The notes under the pieces are model-generated. The model was not told where the DNA came from. It saw only the letters and a list, made by a program, of their open reading frames with translations, and made no database searches. From Streptomyces sp. NBC_01262 (lineage in GTDB: Bacteria; Actinomycetota; Actinomycetes; Streptomycetales; Streptomycetaceae): 64,000 nucleotides of DNA. Where the stretch lies: NCBI RefSeq assembly GCF_036226365.1, contig NZ_CP108462.1, positions 8,724,001 through 8,788,000 of the forward strand, in the 5' to 3' direction. The position numbers and the translations under genes are program-made. This document shows, piece after piece, positions 24,423 through 32,881 of this stretch (positions are counted from its first letter, which is position 1; every line of letters begins with the position of its first letter).

Positions 24423-25943
24423 ATGAAGTACGCACCTCCCGGAGCCGCAGGCAGCCCCGTGCATGTCCAGCCCCGGTACGAGAACTTCATCGGCGGCAAG
24501 TGGGAGGCTCCCACCACCGGCGAGTACACGACCAACGTCAGTCCGGCCACCGGACACCCGATCTGTGAGGTCCCGAAGTCCGGCCCCGCGGACATCGAAC
24601 TCGCCCTGGATGCCGCGCACTCCGCGAAGGACGCGTGGGGCGGGGCCTCCCCGGCCGAGCGCGCCGCGGTCCTGGGCGCGATCGCCGACGCCATCGACGC
24701 CAACGCCGAGATGCTCGCGGTCACCGAGAGCTGGGAGAACGGCAAGCCGGTCCGCGAGACGCTGGCCGCCGACATCCCGCTGGCCGCCGACCACTTCCGT
24801 TACTTCGCGGCGGCGGCGCGGTCCGAGGAGGGCTCGATCACCCAGATCGACAAGGAGACGGTGGCCTACCACTTCCGTGAGCCGCTGGGCGTGGTCGGCC
24901 AGATCATTCCGTTCAACTTCCCGCTGCTGATGGCCGCGTGGAAGATCGCCCCGGCGCTGGCCGCCGGCAACTGCACGGTCATCAAGCCCGCCTCGCCCAC
25001 CCCGTGGTCGATCCTGAAGCTGATGGAGGTCATCGCCGATGTTGTGCCGCCGGGCGTCATCAACGTCGTCAACGGCCCCGGCGCGGAGATCGGCAAGGCG
25101 CTGGCCGCCAACAAGCGGATCGCCAAGATCTCCTTCACCGGCGAGACCGTCACCGGCCGGCTGATCCTGCAGTACGCGGCGCAGAACATCATCCCGGCCA
25201 CTCTGGAACTGGGCGGCAAGTCGCCGAACATCTTCTTCTCCGACGTCATGGCCGCCGACGACAGCTTCCTGGACAAGGCCGTCGAGGGCCTGGTGCTGTA
25301 CGCGTTCAACAAGGGCGAGGTGTGCACCTGCCCGTCCCGCGCGCTGATCCAGGAGGATATCTACGAGGAGTTCATGGCCCGCTGCCTGGCGCGGATCCGC
25401 GCCATCAAGCAGGGCGACCCGCTCGACACCGCGACCATGATCGGCCCGCAGGTCTCCCGTCAGCAGGTCGAGAAGATCGCCTCCTACGTGGAGATCGGGC
25501 TGAAGGAGGGCGCCGAGCTGCTGGCCGGCGGCCACCGCGCCGAGGTCGGCGGCGACTTCACGGACGGCTACTTCTTCGAGCCGACCGTCCTCAAAGGCCA
25601 CAACAAGATGCGGATCTTCCAGGAGGAGATCTTCGGGCCGGTGCTCGCGGTCACGACCTTCAAGGACGAGGCCGAGGCGCTGGAGATCGCCAACGACACC
25701 CTGTACGGCCTCGGGGCCGGGGTGTGGACCCGCGACGGCGACCGGGCGTACCGCATGGGCCGCGCGATCAAGGCGGGCCGGGTCTGGACGAACTGCTACC
25801 ACCAGTACCCGGCGGGCGCGGCGTTCGGCGGCTACAAGGTCTCCGGTATCGGCCGCGAGAACCACAAGATGATGCTGGACCACTACAGCCAGACCAAGAA
25901 CCTGCTGGTCAGCTACAGCACCCAGCCGCTCGGTCTGTTCTAG
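24423..25943 (+). CDS. Aldehyde dehydrogenase (ExaC/AldB acetaldehyde dehydrogenase type)
   Basis: The 506-residue enzyme oxidises aldehydes, most likely acetaldehyde, to the acid with NAD(P). It has the glycine-rich QIIPFNFPLLMAAWK region, the catalytic glutamate in LELGGKSPN and the catalytic cysteine in GEVCTCPSR. The double-cysteine pattern and length match the ExaC/AldB class. The ATG at 24423 has an AAAGAGGC site. A DUF779 gene starts 12 bp after its stop; DUF779 proteins habitually accompany this dehydrogenase class. Together with AdhE and the alcohol dehydrogenase it forms the C2 fermentation set. Confidence 0.92.
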   Translation: MKYAPPGAAGSPVHVQPRYENFIGGKWEAPTTGEYTTNVSPATGHPICEVPKSGPADIELALDAAHSAKDAWGGASPAERAAVLGAIADAIDANAEMLAVTESWENGKPVRETLAADIPLAADHFRYFAAAARSEEGSITQIDKETVAYHFREPLGVVGQIIPFNFPLLMAAWKIAPALAAGNCTVIKPASPTPWSILKLMEVIADVVPPGVINVVNGPGAEIGKALAANKRIAKISFTGETVTGRLILQYAAQNIIPATLELGGKSPNIFFSDVMAADDSFLDKAVEGLVLYAFNKGEVCTCPSRALIQEDIYEEFMARCLARIRAIKQGDPLDTATMIGPQVSRQQVEKIASYVEIGLKEGAELLAGGHRAEVGGDFTDGYFFEPTVLKGHNKMRIFQEEIFGPVLAVTTFKDEAEALEIANDTLYGLGAGVWTRDGDRAYRMGRAIKAGRVWTNCYHQYPAGAAFGGYKVSGIGRENHKMMLDHYSQTKNLLVSYSTQPLGLF

Positions 25944-25955
25944 GGCGTGCAGGGC

Positions 25956-26333
25956 ATGCCTGAGAACGGATACGCCGGGCGTGTCACCGCCACAGCGGCG
26001 GCGCGCAGCGCCATCGAGTCCCTGCGCGCCGCCACCGGGGGGCCGTTGATGTTCGTCCAGTCCGCCGGATGCTGCGACGGGAGCGACCCGATGTGCTTCC
26101 GGGCCGGTGAACTGGCCGTCGGCGACGGCGACCTGCTGCTCGGCGTCGTGGACTCCTGTCCCTTCTTCATCGACACCGACCTGTACCAGGCACTCGGCCG
26201 GCCCCGCCTGGTCCTCGACGTCCAGACCGGTTACCCCGGCGGCTTCTCCCTGGCGGCCGGGGACGGAACCCACTTCACGGCGCGCGTCGTCGCGCCCACC
26301 TCACAACCCATTTCAACACCCAAGGAGCACGTC
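25956..26333 (+). CDS. DUF779 protein, in frame with the next gene (no stop codon)
   Basis: The 126 codons before the alcohol dehydrogenase encode a DUF779 protein, recognisable by PLMFVQSAGCCDGSDPMCF and LLGVVDSCPFFIDTDLY. Family members contain conserved cysteines and usually lie beside aldehyde dehydrogenases; their function is not established. Unusually, the frame has no stop: after the normal family end (HFTARV) it reads through into the dehydrogenase ATG at 26334. Either a 466-residue fusion is made, or the internal AAGGAG site at 26322-26327 restarts translation, or both. The ATG at 25956 was chosen; a GTG at 25947 is possible. Confidence 0.72.
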
Positions 26334-27356
26334 ATGAAGGTCATGAAGGCAGCAGTGGTCACCGAGTTCGGCAAGCCGCTCGAAATCCAGGAACTGCCCG
26401 TTCCGGAGCCCGGCGCCGGCCAGGTGCTGGTCCGTCTGGAGGCCTCCGGGCTGTGCCACACCGACATCCACGCGGCGCACGGCGACTGGCCCGTCAAGCC
26501 GACCCCGCCCTTCATCCCCGGCCACGAGGGCGTCGGCCCGGTCGAGCGGGTCGGCGAGGGCGTCGACGCCGCTCTGGTCGGCAAGCGGGTCGCCATCCCG
26601 TGGCTGGGCTCGTCCTGCGGGCACTGCCGCTACTGCGTCTCCGGCTGGGAGACCCTGTGTGCGAGCCAGGTCAACACCGGCTACTCGGTGGACGGTTGCT
26701 ACGGCGAGTACGTCGTCGCCGACGCGGGCGCGGTCGTCGAGGTCCCGGACGGCGTCAGCTCGCTGGACGCGGCCCCGCTGACCTGCGCGGGCGTCACCAC
26801 GTACAAGGCGCTCAAGGTCGCGAACGTGGTGCCGGCCGAGCGGGTCGCGGTGTTCGGGATCGGCGGCCTCGGCCACCTCGCGGTGCAGTACGCGCGGCTG
26901 TTCGGCGCCTTCGTCACCGCGGTCGACATCGAGCCGGACAAGCTCGGGGTGGCCCACCAGCTCGGAGCCGACCACCTGGTCAACGCCCGCACCCACGACC
27001 CGGTCGAGGAGATCAAGGCTGTCGGCGGCGCCGACGTGGCCATCGTGCTCGCCGCCTCGCCCAAGGTCTTCGAGCAGGCGTACCGGTCCCTCAACCGGGG
27101 CGGCCGACTGGTGTGCGTCGCCCTGCCCGGCGACGACGCGGCCATCAAGGTGCCGATCTTCGAGACCGTGCTGTTCGGCATCTCCGTCATCGGCTCCATC
27201 GTCGGCACCCGCCAGGACCTCGCCGAGGTCTTCGCGCTGCACGCCGCGGGCCGCACCCGGGTGATCGCCGAGACGCGGCGCCTGGACCAGGTCAACGACG
27301 CCATCGACGAAGTTCTGGGCGGGCGGGCCGAAGCCCGGCTCGTCTTCGAGTTCTGA
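26334..27356 (+). CDS. adhP: Zinc-dependent alcohol dehydrogenase (AdhP type)
   Basis: The 340-residue enzyme reduces acetaldehyde to ethanol or the reverse with NAD(H). It has the catalytic zinc ligands in GLCHTDIHAAHGDWP and GHEGVG. The structural zinc cysteines are in CGHCRYCVSGWETLC, and the Rossmann motif is GIGGLG. Length and motifs match the AdhP/AdhA class. An AAGGAG site lies 6 bases before the ATG at 26334, which is why an independent start is proposed although the upstream DUF779 frame runs into it. A transhydrogenase operon begins 58 bp downstream. Confidence 0.92.
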   Translation: MKVMKAAVVTEFGKPLEIQELPVPEPGAGQVLVRLEASGLCHTDIHAAHGDWPVKPTPPFIPGHEGVGPVERVGEGVDAALVGKRVAIPWLGSSCGHCRYCVSGWETLCASQVNTGYSVDGCYGEYVVADAGAVVEVPDGVSSLDAAPLTCAGVTTYKALKVANVVPAERVAVFGIGGLGHLAVQYARLFGAFVTAVDIEPDKLGVAHQLGADHLVNARTHDPVEEIKAVGGADVAIVLAASPKVFEQAYRSLNRGGRLVCVALPGDDAAIKVPIFETVLFGISVIGSIVGTRQDLAEVFALHAAGRTRVIAETRRLDQVNDAIDEVLGGRAEARLVFEF

Positions 27357-27414
27357 CGCTCGCGGACGTTCGGGGGAGCCGCGGACGCTCACGGAAAGTG
27401 AAAGGCAGCCGATC

Positions 27415-28587
27415 ATGGGAATCATCACCGTAGGCGCCGTGAGGGAGCGGGCACCCGGCGAACGCCGCGTCGCCCTCGTCCCCGAGGCCGTGACCCGCCT
27501 GCGTCAGGCCGGTATCGACGTACTCGTCGAGGCCGGGGCCGGGGCAGGGGCCTGGTTCGCCGACGCCGACTACGCGGCGGCGGGCGCGGCCGTCGTAACC
27601 GCCGAGGAACTGTACGAGCGTGCCGACGCCGTCCTGTGCGTCGGCCTGCCGGACGCCGAGACCTCGGTTGCCCTGCGCTCCGGGCAGGCGCTCATCGGCC
27701 TGCTCGCCCCGCTGGGGCACCCCGACCGCGTAGACGAGTGGGCCGAGCGGGGCATTACCGCGGTGAGCCTGGATCTGCTGCCCCGCACCCTCAGTCGCGC
27801 CCAGTCCATGGACGCGCTGACCTCGCAGGCGAGCGTCGCCGGCTACAAGGCGGTGCTGGTCGCGGCCGACTCGTACGACCGCTTCCTGCCGATGCTGACC
27901 ACCGCCGCGGGCACCTCCAAGCCCGCCGCGGTGCTCGTCCTCGGCGCCGGGGTCGCCGGGCTGCAGGCCATCGCCACGGCCCGCCGCCTCGGCGCGGTGG
28001 TCAGCGCCTACGACGTGCGCCCCGCGTCAAGAGGCGAGGTGGAGTCCCTCGGCGCCCGGTTCCTGGACCTGTCCGCCGTGACGTCGGGCGCAGGGACCGG
28101 CGGCTACGCACGCGAACTGACCGAGCAGGAGCAGCGCGCGCAGCAGGAGGCGCTGGACGCGCACATCGCCCGATCCGACATCGTGATCACCACCGCCCAG
28201 GTGCCCGGCCGCAAGCCACCGCTGCTGGTGACCGCGCAGGCCCTGGAACGTATGGGCCCCGGCTCGGTGGTCGTCGACATGGCGGCGAGCGACCTGGGCG
28301 GCAACGTCGAGCTGTCGAAGCCGGACAAGACCGCCGTCCTCTACAGCGGCGTGACGGTGATCGGTGCCGGGAACCTGCCCTCGGCGATGGCCACCGCCGC
28401 GTCCACCGCATACGCCCGCAACATCGGCGCGCTGCTGACGCACCTCGTGCGTGACGGCGCACTGGTCATCGACCCGGACGACGAGATCCAGGCGGGGGTC
28501 GTCGTCACTCACGGGGGCGAGATCGTCAACCAGGCTCTCGCGGCTGTCCTCGTCGGCTCCGACGGCACTTTGGAAGGTGTCTCATGA
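27415..28587 (+). CDS. pntAA: Proton-translocating transhydrogenase subunit alpha, part 1
   Basis: The 390-residue soluble subunit is the NAD(H)-binding domain I of the membrane transhydrogenase, which exchanges hydride between NADH and NADP+ using the proton gradient. It shows the N-terminal lobe (VRERAPGERRVALVPE) and the Rossmann site VLGAGVAGLQAIATA followed by YDVRPASRGEVESLGA. In this split form the membrane part of alpha is encoded separately by the next gene, which overlaps by 4 bp. In an oxygen-limited cell it would balance NADH against NADPH. Confidence 0.95.
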   Translation: MGIITVGAVRERAPGERRVALVPEAVTRLRQAGIDVLVEAGAGAGAWFADADYAAAGAAVVTAEELYERADAVLCVGLPDAETSVALRSGQALIGLLAPLGHPDRVDEWAERGITAVSLDLLPRTLSRAQSMDALTSQASVAGYKAVLVAADSYDRFLPMLTTAAGTSKPAAVLVLGAGVAGLQAIATARRLGAVVSAYDVRPASRGEVESLGARFLDLSAVTSGAGTGGYARELTEQEQRAQQEALDAHIARSDIVITTAQVPGRKPPLLVTAQALERMGPGSVVVDMAASDLGGNVELSKPDKTAVLYSGVTVIGAGNLPSAMATAASTAYARNIGALLTHLVRDGALVIDPDDEIQAGVVVTHGGEIVNQALAAVLVGSDGTLEGVS

Positions 28588-28904
28588 ACCTCGACCTCCT
28601 CACCGCCGTCACCGTGTTCGTGCTGAGCGTCCTGGTCGGCTTCGAGGTCATCAGCAAGGTCCCCGCGACCCTGCACACCCCGTTGATGTCCGGTGCCAAC
28701 GCCATCCACGGCATCGTCGTGATCGGCGCGATGCTCATCGCCGCCGAGGCGCACAACGCGCTCGGCTACCTGCTGGCTTTCGTGGCAGTGGCCTTCGGTG
28801 CGATGAACGTCGTCGGCGGCTATGTCGTCACCGACCGCATGCTGCACATGTTCCGGGCCCGCCCCGCCGCACCGGCGCCGCAGCCCACGAAGGACGAGGG
28901 CTGA
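28584..28904 (+). CDS. pntAB: Transhydrogenase subunit alpha, part 2 (membrane)
   Basis: The 106-residue protein has three hydrophobic segments and the family motif EVISKVPATLHTPLMSGANA. This corresponds to the membrane portion of the alpha subunit in three-gene transhydrogenases. It overlaps the previous gene by 4 bp and the beta-subunit gene follows after 5 bp, so the three are one operon. It forms part of the proton channel with the beta subunit. Confidence 0.95.
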   Translation: MNLDLLTAVTVFVLSVLVGFEVISKVPATLHTPLMSGANAIHGIVVIGAMLIAAEAHNALGYLLAFVAVAFGAMNVVGGYVVTDRMLHMFRARPAAPAPQPTKDEG

Positions 28905-28909
28905 TCGCC

Positions 28910-30325
28910 ATGAACACCGTTGAAACCACCGTCGGTTACGCCCTCCTGGGCGCGGCGGCCTGCTTCGTCCTCGGCCTGCACCTGATGAACTCCCCGCGCA
29001 CCGCCCGCCGCGGCAACACCCTGTCCGCGGCGGGTATGGCTGCCGCCATCACCGCCACCGTGGTCCTGCTGGCCGACCAGGGCGCCATCACCGCCACCGG
29101 CTGGCTGGTCCTGCTGCTCGGCGGCGTCCTCGGCTCCGGCCTGGGGCTCTACGCGGCCCGCAGCGTCGAGATGACCTCGATGCCGCAACTGGTCAGCCTG
29201 TTCAACGCGGTCGGCGGAGGCGCCGCCGTACTGATCGCCGTCACCGACCTGCTCCAGACCGCCCATCCGGGCGACCTGGCCGCGCGGGTCACCGTGCCGG
29301 GCGCACTGGACATCGTGATCGGCGCGGTCACCTTCTCCGGCTCGCTCATCGCGGCCGGCAAGCTCCAGGGCACCATCCCCGGCCGCCCCATCATCTTCCC
29401 CGGCGCCCGCGCGACGAGCGTCGCCCTGCCGGCCGTCTTCGCGCTGGGAACGCTGTGGCTGGTCCTGGACCCCGGCAGCGTCACCGCGATGCTCGTCCTG
29501 CTGCTGGCCGCGCTGGCCTTCGGCGTCTCGATGGTCCTGCCGATCGGCGGCGCGGACATGCCCGTCGTGATCTCGCTGCTCAACGCCTTCACCGGCACGG
29601 CCGTCGCCATGGCCGGCTTCGTCCTCGACGAGCCCGCCCTGATCATCGCCGGCGCCCTGGTCGGCGCCTCCGGAGGCATCCTCACCAAGCTCATGGCCGA
29701 CGCCATGAACCGTTCCATCGCCAACATCATCATCGGCGGCTTCGGCACCGGCGACACGGCCGTCGCCGTCGGCGCGGACGCGGCCGACGCCCAGGTCCGC
29801 TCGGTCTCCGCCGACGACGTGGCCATCCAGCTCGCCTACGCGAGCAAGGTCATCATCGTCCCCGGCTACGGCCTCGCCGCCGCCCAGGCCCAGCACGAAC
29901 TCGGCGACCTCGCCAACCTGCTGGAGGAACACGGCATCGACGTCAGCTACGCCATCCACCCCGTCGCCGGCCGCATGCCCGGACACATGAACGTCCTCCT
30001 CGCCGAGGCCAACGTCCCCTACCCCCAGCTCAAGGAAATGGAAGACGTCAACCCCGAGTTCCCACAGGCCGACGTCGCCCTCGTCATCGGCGCCAACGAC
30101 GTCACCAACCCAGCCGCCCGCCGCCCCGGCAACGCCATCTCGGGCATGCCGATCCTCGACGTCGACAAGGCCAAGAGCATCGTCGTCATCAAGCGCTCCA
30201 TGGGCCACGGCTACGCCGGCATCGACAACGAGCTCTACGCCAACCCCAAGACCGGCATGTTCTTCTCGGACGCCAAGAAGGGGCTGGCCGAACTCAAGAG
30301 CGCGGTACGGACCTTCGTCTCGTAG
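28910..30325 (+). CDS. pntB: Transhydrogenase subunit beta
   Basis: The 471-residue protein has eight or nine membrane helices (about 5-265) followed by the NADP(H)-binding domain III. Domain III contains GYGLAAAQAQHEL, VAGRMPGHMNVLLAEA, IGANDVTNPAA and KRSMGHGYAGIDNELY. The ATG at 28910, 5 bp after the previous stop, gives the normal family length. It completes the proton-pumping complex. No dormancy box is visible directly upstream of pntAA, so the operon may be read from the aldehyde dehydrogenase promoter or from its own. Confidence 0.95.
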   Translation: MNTVETTVGYALLGAAACFVLGLHLMNSPRTARRGNTLSAAGMAAAITATVVLLADQGAITATGWLVLLLGGVLGSGLGLYAARSVEMTSMPQLVSLFNAVGGGAAVLIAVTDLLQTAHPGDLAARVTVPGALDIVIGAVTFSGSLIAAGKLQGTIPGRPIIFPGARATSVALPAVFALGTLWLVLDPGSVTAMLVLLLAALAFGVSMVLPIGGADMPVVISLLNAFTGTAVAMAGFVLDEPALIIAGALVGASGGILTKLMADAMNRSIANIIIGGFGTGDTAVAVGADAADAQVRSVSADDVAIQLAYASKVIIVPGYGLAAAQAQHELGDLANLLEEHGIDVSYAIHPVAGRMPGHMNVLLAEANVPYPQLKEMEDVNPEFPQADVALVIGANDVTNPAARRPGNAISGMPILDVDKAKSIVVIKRSMGHGYAGIDNELYANPKTGMFFSDAKKGLAELKSAVRTFVS

Positions 30326-30443
30326 CCCGGACCGGGAGCGCTGGCCGCGCACCTCCCGCCACAACCATGGACTCGAAGGCGCTACCGCGTCTTCTCGCAA
30401 CGATTCAGAGCCTCATGGCTCTACGACAAGGGGATGTGGGGGC

Positions 30444-31928
30444 ATGAGGTTTCATTTCCTCGACAAGGCATCGGAGTCCGGCGCGGGGCCGGGCCCGGCG
30501 AACCTGAAGATCCGCGGCGACGCGCTGTGGGCGGTCATGAAGTGGGTCATCCCCCTCGCGGCCGGAACCATCGTCTTCCTGATCCCGCGGCCGGACGAGG
30601 TGAAGCCCGCGGGCTGGGCCGTGCTGGCGATCTTCACGGCGACGGTCCTGGGGCTGATCCTGCAACCGCTGCCGCTGGCGGCGGTCGCACTCATCGGACT
30701 GACCGCGACCATGATCACCGGAACGCTGGAACCCGGTGTCGCCCTGGGCGGCTTCTCCGAGCCCACGATCTGGCTGATCGTGGCAGCGTTCTTCATCTCC
30801 ATCGGCTTCACCAAGACCGGGCTGGGACGTCGAATCGCACTTTTGTTCGTCCGGATGCTGGGCAGGAGCAGCCTCGGCCTGGCCTACGGCGTCACCCTCA
30901 CCGACCTGGTACTGGCCCCGGCCACCCCCAGCAACACCGCCCGCTCCGGCGGGGTCATCCAGCCGATCATCCGCTCGCTCAGTATGAACGCGGGCTCGGA
31001 GCCCGGCGACGAGAGCCGCCGCAAGCTCGGGGCCTACCTCACCGTGACCGCGATGCAGGTCAACACGGTCACCAGCGCGATGTTCCTCACCGCGATGGCC
31101 GCCAACCCGCTGGTGCAGAAGTTCGCCGCGGCTCAGGGCGTCGACATCACCTGGACCCGCTGGGCGATCGCCGCATCCGTCCCCGGGCTCATCGCTCTCC
31201 TGGTCCTCCCCGTGCTGCTGTACCGGGTCTACCCGCCGCAGCTGAAGGACACCCCCGAGGCACCCCGCCAGGCCCGCGCGGAGCTGGCCGAGCTCGGTTC
31301 CATGTCGCGCCACGAGTGGATCATGGGCGCAACCTTCGTCCTGCTGCTCCTGCTGTGGTCCGTCGGGGGCCAGATGTACGACCTCTCGGCCACCACCAGC
31401 GCGTTCACCGGTGTCGCGGTGCTGCTGATCACCGGGGTGCTGACCTGGGGCGACCTGGTCGCCGAGAAGGGCGCCTGGACGACGCTGGTCTGGTTCGCGG
31501 TGCTGGTCATGATGGCCGGACAGCTCCAGGAACTCGGCGTGATCGGCTGGTTCAGCGGGACGATCACCGACGCCACCGCCGGTCTCGGCTGGCAGGCGGC
31601 CTTCGTGATCCTCACCGTCGTCTACCTCTTCGCGCACTACCTCTTCGCCTCCAACACCGCCCACGTGGCGGCGATGTACGCGGCGTTCCTGGGTGCTGCC
31701 GTCGCCACCGGCGCACCGCCGCTGATGGCCGCCCTGGTCCTGGGCTTCATCAGCTCGCTGTACGGCGGCCTGACCCACTACGCCTCCGGCCCGGCACCCG
31801 TGCTGTTCGGCGGCGGCTATGTCACCCTCGGCGAATGGTGGCGCACCGGGCTCATAGCCGCCGCGGCCAACATCGTCATCTGGATGGGCGTCGGAGCCGC
31901 CTGGTTCGCGGTCCTGGGCTACTGGTGA
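30444..31928 (+). CDS. DASS-family dicarboxylate/anion transporter
   Basis: The 494-residue membrane protein has about twelve helices. It carries the divalent anion:Na+ symporter motifs: GFSEPTIWLIVAAFFIS in the first half, the substrate-site TPSNTARSGG and the mirrored ASNTAHVAAMYAAF in the second half. The plastid 2-oxoglutarate/malate translocators and bacterial YflS are close relatives. It may move C4-dicarboxylates or 2-oxoglutarate in or out during fermentation. The ATG at 30444 is preceded by AAGGGG. It lies between the transhydrogenase operon and a USP gene, all on the plus strand. Confidence 0.9.
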   Translation: MRFHFLDKASESGAGPGPANLKIRGDALWAVMKWVIPLAAGTIVFLIPRPDEVKPAGWAVLAIFTATVLGLILQPLPLAAVALIGLTATMITGTLEPGVALGGFSEPTIWLIVAAFFISIGFTKTGLGRRIALLFVRMLGRSSLGLAYGVTLTDLVLAPATPSNTARSGGVIQPIIRSLSMNAGSEPGDESRRKLGAYLTVTAMQVNTVTSAMFLTAMAANPLVQKFAAAQGVDITWTRWAIAASVPGLIALLVLPVLLYRVYPPQLKDTPEAPRQARAELAELGSMSRHEWIMGATFVLLLLLWSVGGQMYDLSATTSAFTGVAVLLITGVLTWGDLVAEKGAWTTLVWFAVLVMMAGQLQELGVIGWFSGTITDATAGLGWQAAFVILTVVYLFAHYLFASNTAHVAAMYAAFLGAAVATGAPPLMAALVLGFISSLYGGLTHYASGPAPVLFGGGYVTLGEWWRTGLIAAAANIVIWMGVGAAWFAVLGYW

Positions 31929-32011
31929 CCCGCTCGGCAGGAGCGGCCGGATGGGCCCGGCCATGGAACAGTAGAAGTACCAGCTCGGGGCTCCCTGAGG
32001 AGGCAGCCGTC

Positions 32012-32881
32012 ATGGAACCAGTGATCACCGTGGGTCTGGACGGTTCACCTGAGAGTCTGGCCGCCGCCCGCTGGGCCGCCGCCGAGGCGGACCGGCGGGG
32101 ACTGACGTTGCACTTGCTGCACGCGTGGATCATGCTGTCGCCGGACGCGACGGGAATCCCTTCGCCGAAGGACCAGAACTACTGGGCGCGGCGCATCCTG
32201 GACAACGCGCAGACCGAACTCGACGAGCGCCATCCGGGTCTGTCCATCGTCGAGGACATGGTCGCCGAAGAGGCCGGGCCTGCCTTGCTGGAAGCGGCAT
32301 CGCGGGCCCAGATGGTCGTGCTGGGCTCGCGCGCGGTCGCGCATGTCCAGAGTTTCTTCCTCGGCGACATCAGCACGGACGTCGCTTCGCGGGCCGAGCG
32401 GCCTGTGGTGCTCGTCCGCGAGGGCATGGACGAGGAAGCCCCGTCCCCCGCGCAGGAGGGCGGTGTGGTGGTCGGGCTGGGCCTGCACGGGCCCGGTGAC
32501 GAGCTCCTCGAGTTCGCCTTCGATGCCGCCGCTTCGCGCGGTGTGCCGCTGCGGGCGGTCCACGGACACAGCCTGCCGGTGCAGGCGCACCTGCACTGGG
32601 GCGCGAAGTCCGACGTCGGCGACAAGATCGCGGAAGACGCGCGGGAGAAACTGAACGAGGCACTCCGTCCGTGGCGTGAGAAGTTCCCCGGCGTGCAGGT
32701 GACCGACGTGGTGCGCCTGGAAAGCCCCGCACGGGCCGCCGTACGGGAGGCGCGGGGCGCCGACCTGCTGGTGGTCGGCCGGCGCAAGCACCGGGGCGCC
32801 CTGGCGGGGCGCCTCGGTCCCGTGGCCCATGCCGCCGCGCACCACGCGGCCTGCCCCCTCGCCGTCGTACCCCATGACTGA
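32012..32881 (+). CDS. Universal stress protein, tandem UspA domains (copy 3)
   Basis: The 289-residue protein has two UspA domains: VITVGLDGSPESLAAARW opens the first, and GRRKHRGALAGRLGPVAHAA closes the second. The first domain ends GSRAVAHVQSFFLGDIS, where the usual GxxG glycines are altered, so ATP binding may rest on domain 2. A GAGGAGG site precedes the ATG. Its stop overlaps the following Rv2004c-like gene by 8 bp, the same pairing as Rv2005c-Rv2004c in the M. tuberculosis DosR regulon. Confidence 0.9.
   Translation: MEPVITVGLDGSPESLAAARWAAAEADRRGLTLHLLHAWIMLSPDATGIPSPKDQNYWARRILDNAQTELDERHPGLSIVEDMVAEEAGPALLEAASRAQMVVLGSRAVAHVQSFFLGDISTDVASRAERPVVLVREGMDEEAPSPAQEGGVVVGLGLHGPGDELLEFAFDAAASRGVPLRAVHGHSLPVQAHLHWGAKSDVGDKIAEDAREKLNEALRPWREKFPGVQVTDVVRLESPARAAVREARGADLLVVGRRKHRGALAGRLGPVAHAAAHHAACPLAVVPHD

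Noticed and set aside
31945..31962. GGCCGG-ATGGGC-CCGGCC inverted repeat upstream of USP copy 3, considered as a dormancy box
   Set aside because: It lacks the GGGCCG-NN-CGGCCC register and has no partner at 20-23 bp; at most a weak terminator of the DASS transporter gene.
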